From the NCBI GenBank assembly GCA_002454975.1, contig DKJZ01000076.1, positions 1-28,996 of the forward strand: 28,996 bases of DNA, written 5' to 3'. The stretch is from Hylemonella sp. UBA6679 (GTDB taxonomy: Bacteria > Pseudomonadota > Gammaproteobacteria > Burkholderiales > Burkholderiaceae_C). Positions 24,019 through 28,996 of the stretch are shown here, in pieces. Made by a program: the position numbers and the translations under genes. Numbering within the stretch: the stretch's first letter is position 1; each line of letters begins with the position of its first letter. The notes beneath the pieces were generated by a model that was not told where the DNA came from, ran no database searches, and saw only the letters and a program-made list of their open reading frames with translations.

Positions 24019-24027
24019 AGGGGAGAC
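24002..24027. promoter_or_regulatory. Inverted repeat around the -35 box, likely repressor operator
   Basis: GTCTCC and GGAGAC form a perfect 6-bp inverted repeat with a 14-base centre that contains the -35 box TTGGCA. A dimeric regulator (TetR- or MarR-like) bound here would block RNA polymerase. No regulator gene is adjacent, so it would be encoded elsewhere. Confidence 0.5.
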
Positions 24028-24048
24028 TACGCAGGTCGCCCGCCGTGT

Positions 24049-24513
24049 TCAGGCGCTGCCCAGGGCCTGGGCCACACCACGGTTGGCCAAGGCATCGGCA
24101 CGCTCGTTGCCTGGGTCGCCGTTGTGACCGCGCACCCAAATCCACTCGATCTTGTGCTCGGTTTGGCTCACCAGCGCGTCGAGTTGCTGCCACAGGTCCA
24201 CGTTTTTCACGGGTTGCTTGGCTGCGGTTTTCCAGCCCTTGGCCTTCCAACCTGTGAGCCATTCGGTGATGCCTTTGAGCACATACTGGCTGTCGGCATG
24301 GAGCATCACATGGCAGGGCCGCTTGAGGGCTTGCAGGGCTTGAATGACGGCCATGAGCTCCATGCGGTTGTTGGTGGTCTCGCGTTCGCCGCCAAACAGC
24401 TCTTTTTCCACGGCGCCAGATTTCAAAAGCACGCCCCAGCCGCCTGGGCCTGGGTTGCCCTTGCAGGCGCCGTCGGTGTAAATCTCAATGCGGTTCACGT
24501 CAGTCATTTCCAT
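24049..24513 (-). CDS. rnhA: Ribonuclease HI
   Basis: Degrades RNA in RNA-DNA hybrids (R-loops, primers); cytosolic, metal-dependent. The 154 residues contain all catalytic positions of the DEDD set: IEIYTDGACKGNPGPGGWG, TTNNRMELMAVIQAL, MLHADSQYVLKGI and GHNGDPGNERADALAN. The handle region WKAKGWKTAAKQPVKN matches the E. coli type. Start ATG 24513 is given; ATG 24507 is two codons later and equally possible. The gene overlaps the end of yafS by 8-14 bases. The yafS/gloB/mltD neighbourhood is shared with E. coli. Confidence 0.96.
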   Translation of the reverse strand: MEMTDVNRIEIYTDGACKGNPGPGGWGVLLKSGAVEKELFGGERETTNNRMELMAVIQALQALKRPCHVMLHADSQYVLKGITEWLTGWKAKGWKTAAKQPVKNVDLWQQLDALVSQTEHKIEWIWVRGHNGDPGNERADALANRGVAQALGSA

Positions 24514-25273
24514 CGATGTTGGGCTGCGAAGTGTAGGGCTTACGCAGCACCTGCGCCGAGCGCGCGAGCGGTTCGCGTTGCGCGGTGGCCACCTGCGCGC
24601 GCGCGGGCTTGCCTGTGCGCCAAGGCTGTCCCATCAAGCGCACGCCCCTGACCTGCTTGATGCCTGTGACCAAGTACGCCGCGCCCAACATGGGGGCCCA
24701 ACGCTCGCCCCAACGCTCCACCCAGCCCCAGCGCGAGAGCCAGGTGTCGCTGGCCAGCGGTGGGCGAAAAACCCCAAAGCTGCCTTGCACCACCTCGAAA
24801 TCGAGCAGGCGCAACCAATCGCGCAGCCGCAGGTAGCCAATTTTTGCGTCGTGCCCCTGGTGACCCTGTGGGCCAGGTGCTTGGGCAAAACGCCAGCGCC
24901 ATGGGCTGGTCGGGTTCAAGCCCGTGATCACCACCCGTCCCCCAGGCACCAGCACCCGGGCCACCTCGCGCAGCACGGCGTGCGGGTTGGCATCGGTTTC
25001 TAGCGCGTGGGGGAGCACCACCAAATCAAGGCAGGCATCGGGGAAAGGCAAGGCATGAAAGTCCAACGCCAGGTCAGGGGTGCACGCCATGTCTGGGGCC
25101 GTCTTGGGGGTGCGCAGCGCGACCCAGCGGTGCGGCATGCGGTTGGCGCGCAAGGCATCAATTTGCGGCATGCCCAGTTGCAAAGCATGGAAGCCAAAGA
25201 CATCGGCCACCGCTGCTGATAAGCTGTGCGCTTCCCATGCCATGAGCATCCTGGCCGCCGGGGTAGGCGGCAT
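24500..25273 (-). CDS. yafS: YafS-like SAM-dependent methyltransferase
   Basis: A 257-residue class I methyltransferase of the Methyltransf_11 type, orthologous in context and sequence to E. coli YafS; the substrate is unknown. It shows LDFHALPFPDACLDLVVLPH (motif II region), the HAVLREVARVLVPGGRVVI motif and the family-specific TGLNPTSPWRWRF, comparable to SGFNPIS in YafS. The usual glycine-rich motif I (GxGxG) is degenerate here (FGFHALQLGMPQIDAL), so SAM binding may differ from the textbook. Start ATG 25273; internal ATGs a few codons on are alternatives. It overlaps rnhA and diverges from gloB with 28 bases between start codons. Confidence 0.85.
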   Translation of the reverse strand: MPPTPAARMLMAWEAHSLSAAVADVFGFHALQLGMPQIDALRANRMPHRWVALRTPKTAPDMACTPDLALDFHALPFPDACLDLVVLPHALETDANPHAVLREVARVLVPGGRVVITGLNPTSPWRWRFAQAPGPQGHQGHDAKIGYLRLRDWLRLLDFEVVQGSFGVFRPPLASDTWLSRWGWVERWGERWAPMLGAAYLVTGIKQVRGVRLMGQPWRTGKPARAQVATAQREPLARSAQVLRKPYTSQPNIDGND

Positions 25274-25285
25274 GGTTGCCAAATC

Positions 25286-25291
25286 TATAAT
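25286..25291 (+). promoter_or_regulatory. Perfect TATAAT box of gloB within a 28-base divergent gap
   Basis: A consensus TATAAT ends 10 bases before the gloB ATG, so its transcript would start about 3-4 bases before the start codon. On the opposite strand TATAGA (25289-25284) lies 10 bases before the yafS ATG. No consensus -35 is visible for either direction. Confidence 0.5.
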
Positions 25292-25301
25292 CCCGACCCA
25301 C

Positions 25302-26054
25302 ATGAACTTGATCCCGATTCCGGCCTTTGCTGACAATTACATCTGGATGATCCACAACGAGCAGGACGCCCTGGTGGTGGATCCGGGAGACGCGCAACCC
25401 GTGTTGGCGGTCTTGCGCGAACGCAATCTACAACTCAAAACCATTCTAGTCACCCACCACCATGCAGACCATGTGGGCGGTGTGGATGTTTTGCGCCAAG
25501 CCACAGGGGCTGAGGTGATCGGCCCAGCCGGTGAAGACATCCCCCAGCCCGCGCGTGGTGTGAGCCAAGACGACACCGTGCAGGCTTTGGGACAGACCTG
25601 GTCGGTCATGGACGTGCCTGGCCACACCGCAGGGCACATTGCGTTTTACACCGAGGCGTTTGAGGGCGCGCCCCTGCTGTTTTGCGGCGACACCCTGTTT
25701 TCAGGGGGGTGCGGTCGCTTGTTTGAAGGCACGCCTGCGCAAATGCTGCACGCCATGGACATGTTTGCCGCGCTGCCAGGCAACACCCGGGTTTGCTGCA
25801 CCCATGAATACACCCTGAGTAACCTGCGCTTTGCCCGGGCCGTAGAGCCCGACAACACCGCTTTGGCCCAGTACCAACAGCACTGCGAGGCCCTGCGGGC
25901 TGCGCAGCAACCCACCCTGCCCTCCACCATTGCCACCGAGTTGGCCATCAACCCCTTCATGCGTTCGCGCCAGCCCACCGTGCGCAGCGCTGTGACTGGC
26001 ACGGAAGATGTGGCCACGTTTGCGGCCTTGCGGGCCTGGAAAAACACCTTTTGA
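25302..26054 (+). CDS. gloB: Hydroxyacylglutathione hydrolase (glyoxalase II)
   Basis: Hydrolyses S-lactoylglutathione to lactate and glutathione, the second step of methylglyoxal detoxification; cytosolic binuclear metallohydrolase. The 250 residues show the metallo-beta-lactamase motif THHHADHVGG (His52, His54, Asp56, His57), VPGHTAGHIAFY, the bridging aspartate in FCGDTLFSGGCGRLFEG, and CTHEYTLSNLRFA with the last histidine. The start is ATG 25302, since MNLIPIPAFADNYIW is the family N-terminus. Its TGA overlaps the TTG start of mltD (TTGA). Confidence 0.96.
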   Translation: MNLIPIPAFADNYIWMIHNEQDALVVDPGDAQPVLAVLRERNLQLKTILVTHHHADHVGGVDVLRQATGAEVIGPAGEDIPQPARGVSQDDTVQALGQTWSVMDVPGHTAGHIAFYTEAFEGAPLLFCGDTLFSGGCGRLFEGTPAQMLHAMDMFAALPGNTRVCCTHEYTLSNLRFARAVEPDNTALAQYQQHCEALRAAQQPTLPSTIATELAINPFMRSRQPTVRSAVTGTEDVATFAALRAWKNTF

Positions 26055-27577
26055 ACCTGTTCCACAAAGTCTGGCTCGCAGCGCTGCTCATTGCCTTGAG
26101 CGCCTGCGCGCCCCTGCCCACCTCGACCACGAGCAGCCAGGCTGAGGCCCCTCTACAAACCATCACCCTGCCCGGCGCGCGTGCGCCAGCCAAGACCACC
26201 GGCCCGCTGCTGCGTGGCAGCGAAGCGCTCGAGGCCGTCGAAACTCAAGCGGCCTCGCAAGTGGCGGACTTGTCTGCGCCGGTGGATTTGTGGGACCGCA
26301 TGCGCCGCGGCTTTGCCATGCCCGACCTCGACACCGACCTGGTGCGCGATCGCGAGCGCTGGTACACCGCCCGACCCGAAACCATCACCCGCCTGACCGA
26401 ACGCTCACGCAAATACCTGTTTCACATTGTTGAAGAGCTCGAGCTGCGCAACATGCCCACCGAGCTGGCTTTGTTGCCTTTTGTCGAGAGCGCCTTCAAC
26501 CCCAACGCGGTGTCATCGGCCAAGGCCGCAGGCATGTGGCAGTTCATCCCCAGCACTGGGCGCAGTTTTGACCTCAAGCAAAACGCGTTTCGTGACGACC
26601 GGCGCGACGTGCTGGCCTCGACCCGCGCCGCGCTGGACTACCTGCAAAAACTCCACGGTATGTTTGGCGACTGGCAACTCGCCTTGGCGGCTTACAACTG
26701 GGGCGAAGGCAGCGTGGGTCGTGCCTTGGCCAAGCAGCAAAAAGCCGGCGGCTCAACGGCCTACGCCGACTTGCCCATGCCCATGGAAACGCGTTTTTAC
26801 GTGCCCAAGTTGCAAGCCCTGAAAAACATCGTGGCGCAGCCGCAGAGTTTTGGCGTGACCTTGCCGCTGATTGAAAACCACCCCTTCTTTGACACGGTCA
26901 CCATCACCCGAGATCTGGACGTGACCTTGGCTGCGCAACTCGCCGAGGTGCCGTTGGAGGACTTCAAGGCGCTCAACCCGTCTTTGAACCGCCCGCTCAT
27001 CATGGCTGCAGCCACACCGCAGATTTTGCTGCCTTGGGACAACGCCACCCTGTTCATTCGCAACCTGGACGCCTACAGCGCTGGCCCCACCGCCAGCTGG
27101 ACGGTGTGGGTGGCCCCGGCCACCATGAAAGCTGCGGACGCGGCCAAGCGTGTGGGCATGAGCGAGGCTGAGTTGCGCCGCATCAACAACATTCCCAACC
27201 GCATGATGGTGGGTGCAGGCTCCATGCTGGTGGTGCCGCGCGCCTCGCATGTGGTGAGCGATGTGCAAAGCAAAGTCGCTGATGCTGGCCAGGTGTCCCT
27301 CGCCCCCGAACTGGTGATGCGAAAAATCAGCTACCGCGCCGGTAAACACGACACGGTGGCCAGCGTGGCGCAGCGCTTCAAGGTCAGCCCAGGGCTGGTG
27401 GCGCAATGGAACAAAATGCCTCCCAAAGCCGAGTTCAAACCGGGCCAACAGGTGGTGGTTTATGCCATGGGCGAGGCTGAGGCTGCCAACAACACCGCGG
27501 TAAAAACCGACAAGGCGGTCAAAACACGCTTGGCCGTCAAGCCCCGTAAGCCACCCACCGTGGTGGCCAAACGCTAA
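26051..27577 (+). CDS. mltD: Membrane-bound lytic murein transglycosylase D with LysM domains
   Basis: Outer-membrane lipoprotein that cleaves peptidoglycan glycan strands, forming 1,6-anhydromuramyl ends. The 508 residues start with a lipoprotein signal (LIALSAC, Cys19). The SLT catalytic domain holds MPTELALLPFVESAFNPNAV (catalytic Glu146), SSAKAAGMWQFIPSTGRSF and LALAAYNWGEGSVGRAL. A degenerate LysM-like segment (about 345-395) and a C-terminal LysM (about 426-471, ISYRAGKHDTVASVAQRF) bind the wall. A basic Lys/Arg tail ends the protein. The start is TTG at 26051, overlapping the gloB stop, and gives the proper signal peptide. Same order as in E. coli (gloB-mltD). Confidence 0.93.
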   Translation: MNLFHKVWLAALLIALSACAPLPTSTTSSQAEAPLQTITLPGARAPAKTTGPLLRGSEALEAVETQAASQVADLSAPVDLWDRMRRGFAMPDLDTDLVRDRERWYTARPETITRLTERSRKYLFHIVEELELRNMPTELALLPFVESAFNPNAVSSAKAAGMWQFIPSTGRSFDLKQNAFRDDRRDVLASTRAALDYLQKLHGMFGDWQLALAAYNWGEGSVGRALAKQQKAGGSTAYADLPMPMETRFYVPKLQALKNIVAQPQSFGVTLPLIENHPFFDTVTITRDLDVTLAAQLAEVPLEDFKALNPSLNRPLIMAAATPQILLPWDNATLFIRNLDAYSAGPTASWTVWVAPATMKAADAAKRVGMSEAELRRINNIPNRMMVGAGSMLVVPRASHVVSDVQSKVADAGQVSLAPELVMRKISYRAGKHDTVASVAQRFKVSPGLVAQWNKMPPKAEFKPGQQVVVYAMGEAEAANNTAVKTDKAVKTRLAVKPRKPPTVVAKR

Positions 27578-27581
27578 AGGG

Positions 27582-27995
27582 CTATGCGCTAGGGGCAATA
27601 AAGAGCATGGCGACATTCACGGCCATGCCCAGCACCCAGGCCAGGGAGCGCAAATTGGCGATGTTGCGCAAGTAAAAAGCCACGTAAGCCAGTCGCAGCA
27701 ACACAAACAGCACGGCTGCGGCGTCCAACATGGCTTGGTCAGCGCCGCGCTGGTGCGCAATGATGACGGCCCCAATGAAAAACGGCATGGCCTCAAAACA
27801 ATTGGCTTGCGCCGCATTGGCCCGGGCGCGCCAGTCGGTCTGCCGCGCCAGCCAATCACGCGGCAGCTCGTTGTCGTAGCCCCCGTCTTTGCGTGGCTTG
27901 CCAAACATGCCCGACTTGGCAATGCCCGCTGCCACGATGGGCATCAGGGCCACAGCCAGCACGCACCAATAAGCCAGGGTGAGGGATACCGTCAT
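27582..27995 (-). CDS. MAPEG-family membrane protein
   Basis: A 137-residue four-helix membrane protein of the MAPEG superfamily (microsomal glutathione transferase / eicosanoid type); bacterial members mostly lack a known function. Helices are at about 5-27, 65-82, 90-112 and 115-135. Between helices 1 and 2 lies the loop KPRKDGGYDNELPRDWLA, and helix 2 begins with ARANAAQANCFEAMPFF, the region that carries glutathione-binding residues in the family. ATG 27995 gives the natural N-terminus (MTVSLTLAYW). It is convergent with mltD with 4 bases between stop codons and lies 84 bases after recR. Confidence 0.85.
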   Translation of the reverse strand: MTVSLTLAYWCVLAVALMPIVAAGIAKSGMFGKPRKDGGYDNELPRDWLARQTDWRARANAAQANCFEAMPFFIGAVIIAHQRGADQAMLDAAAVLFVLLRLAYVAFYLRNIANLRSLAWVLGMAVNVAMLFIAPSA

Positions 27996-28079
27996 GAAAC
28001 ATTCTCCAAACAAAGTTGCGCAAGCATGCGCAGATCGCACGAGCCAAGCCAGAGGCTGACAGCTGCGTGATGACCAAGG

Positions 28080-28670
28080 TCAACGCCGGTCCACCAGCGC
28101 GTGAGCGATGGTGCCCAGGTCCACGTACTCGAGCTCACTGCCGATAGGCACACCGCGGGCCAAGCGCGTGGAGGACACGCCGCGCTGCTTGAGGGCCTCG
28201 GCAATCACATGCGCGGTGGCCTCGCCTTCCCCGGTGAAGTTGGTGGCCAAAATCACCTCTTTGACCACGCCATCGAGGGCGCGTTCGAGCAGTTTTTTCA
28301 GGCCAATTTCGTTGGGACCGATGCCATCGAGCGGGCTGAGTTTGCCCATGAGCACAAAGTACAAGCCCTTGTAAGCGCCGGTGCGCTCCAAGGCCGATTG
28401 GTCAGCCGGGGTTTCCACCACGCACAACTGCGTGGCATCACGCCCGGGGTCCAGGCAGGTGTCGCACACGGGGGCCTGGGTGAAGGTGTGGCAGCGGCTG
28501 CAGTGGGTGATGTGCTGGGCCGCCTGGGTCAGGGCTTGGGCCATGAGCAAAGCGCCGGCACGGTCGTGCTGCAGCAGGTGAAACGCCATGCGCGAGGCCG
28601 ACTTCACCCCCACGCCAGGCAAGCGCCGCAGGGCCTCAATCAGCGCATCGAGCGCATGGACAGACGACAT
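28080..28670 (-). CDS. recR: Recombination protein RecR
   Basis: Part of the RecFOR pathway; a ring-forming DNA clamp that helps load RecA on gaps. It has the usual length of 196 residues. The N-terminal helix-hairpin-helix LIEALRRLPGVGVKSASRMA is followed by the C4 zinc finger (Cys57, Cys60, Cys69, Cys72 in CSRCHTFTQAPVCDTC). The Toprim domain includes LCVVETPADQSALE and VILATNFTGEGEATAHVIAE, and the C-terminal Walker-B-like part contains RLARGVPIGSELEYVD. The start ATG 28670 is 7 bases after the ybaB stop, the standard dnaX-ybaB-recR order. Confidence 0.97.
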   Translation of the reverse strand: MSSVHALDALIEALRRLPGVGVKSASRMAFHLLQHDRAGALLMAQALTQAAQHITHCSRCHTFTQAPVCDTCLDPGRDATQLCVVETPADQSALERTGAYKGLYFVLMGKLSPLDGIGPNEIGLKKLLERALDGVVKEVILATNFTGEGEATAHVIAEALKQRGVSSTRLARGVPIGSELEYVDLGTIAHALVDRR

Positions 28671-28677
28671 GCGCTGC

Positions 28678-28996
28678 TTAGAACGGCAGCTTCATGCCAG
28701 CGGGCATGCCTGCCGAGAGCTTGCCCATTTTCTCTTGGGTGGTCTCTTCCACCTTGCGCCCCGCATCGTTGAAGGCAGCAGCCACCAAATCTTCGAGCAT
28801 GTCTTTGTCGTCGGCCAGCAAGCTCGGGTCGATCACCACGCGCTTGACGCTGTGCTTGCACGTCATGGTCACTTTGACCAAGCCCGAACCGGACTCGCCG
28901 GTGACCTCGATGAAAGCCAGTTCTTCTTGGGCTTTTTTGAGGTTGTCTTGCATGGCCTGGGCCTGCTTCATGAGACCGGCGAGTTGTCCTTTGTTG
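28678..28996 (-). CDS. ybaB: YbaB/EbfC family nucleoid-associated protein, 5' end cut by the window
   Basis: Small DNA-binding dimer of the YbaB/EbfC family. Seen are NKGQLAGLMKQAQAMQDNLK at the very edge, the helix QEELAFIEVTGESGSGLVKV, the strand segment CKHSVKRVVIDPSLL, and the C-terminal helix ending GKLSAGMPAGMKLPF. The reading frame is open to the right edge. The family normally starts with MFNKGQLAGLM, so the real start is probably one or two codons outside the window. It is upstream of recR, and dnaX is expected before it. Confidence 0.95.
   Translation of the reverse strand, partial: NKGQLAGLMKQAQAMQDNLKKAQEELAFIEVTGESGSGLVKVTMTCKHSVKRVVIDPSLLADDKDMLEDLVAAAFNDAGRKVEETTQEKMGKLSAGMPAGMKLPF

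Noticed and set aside
1..28996. CRISPR, prophage, insertion sequence, tRNA or rRNA
   Set aside because: No spaced repeats, transposase, integrase, phage genes, cloverleaf or rRNA segments were recognised anywhere in the window.

Overview
This window looks like chromosomal DNA of a GC-rich betaproteobacterium in Burkholderiales, most likely Comamonadaceae (Limnohabitans/Rhodoferax/Polaromonas-like). The clues are the ilvI / sigma factor / DUF3619 / DUF3106 / RDD cluster, the nadE-glnB and moaA-mobA-moeA arrangements, and the protein sequences. The genus is an inference. Coding density is very high. I see no tRNA, rRNA, insertion sequence, prophage or CRISPR array, and no intergenic stretch exceeds about 270 bases.

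Left part (1-4230): the 5' end of acetolactate synthase (ilvI, minus strand) diverges from a four-gene, tightly coupled operon: an ECF-type sigma factor, a single-pass DUF3619 protein, a membrane-anchored DUF3106 protein and an RDD membrane protein. The order and predicted topologies match sigma / anti-sigma / periplasmic-sensor systems such as CnrH-CnrY-CnrX. This is the best candidate here for an undescribed signalling system. A degenerate octamer array and a dgkA-LOG pair follow.

Middle (4288-11467): nadE-glnB (NAD synthesis and PII nitrogen signalling, minus strand) diverges from a COG3146/DUF482 GNAT-like protein that carries an in-frame nonamer repeat. Inorganic pyrophosphatase (minus) diverges from the molybdenum cofactor genes moaA-mobA-moeA.

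Efflux region (11464-24030, all minus strand): adaptor-pump-adaptor-pump-outer membrane channel, i.e. two RND pumps of different subfamilies with their own adaptors and one shared NodT-type channel. A P-type ATPase follows, separated from the channel gene by a perfect 13-bp-arm hairpin. A plausible sigma70 promoter with an inverted repeat centred on its -35 box precedes the first adaptor gene. No regulator gene lies nearby.

Right part (24049-28996): rnhA-yafS (minus) diverge from gloB-mltD (plus), the same neighbourhood as in E. coli. Then come a MAPEG-family membrane protein, recR and the truncated ybaB. dnaX would be expected just beyond the right edge.

Recurrent features are overlapping stop/start codons (ATGA or TTGA), TTG starts, and -10-like boxes within 6-10 bases of several start codons, which suggests short-leader or leaderless mRNAs.
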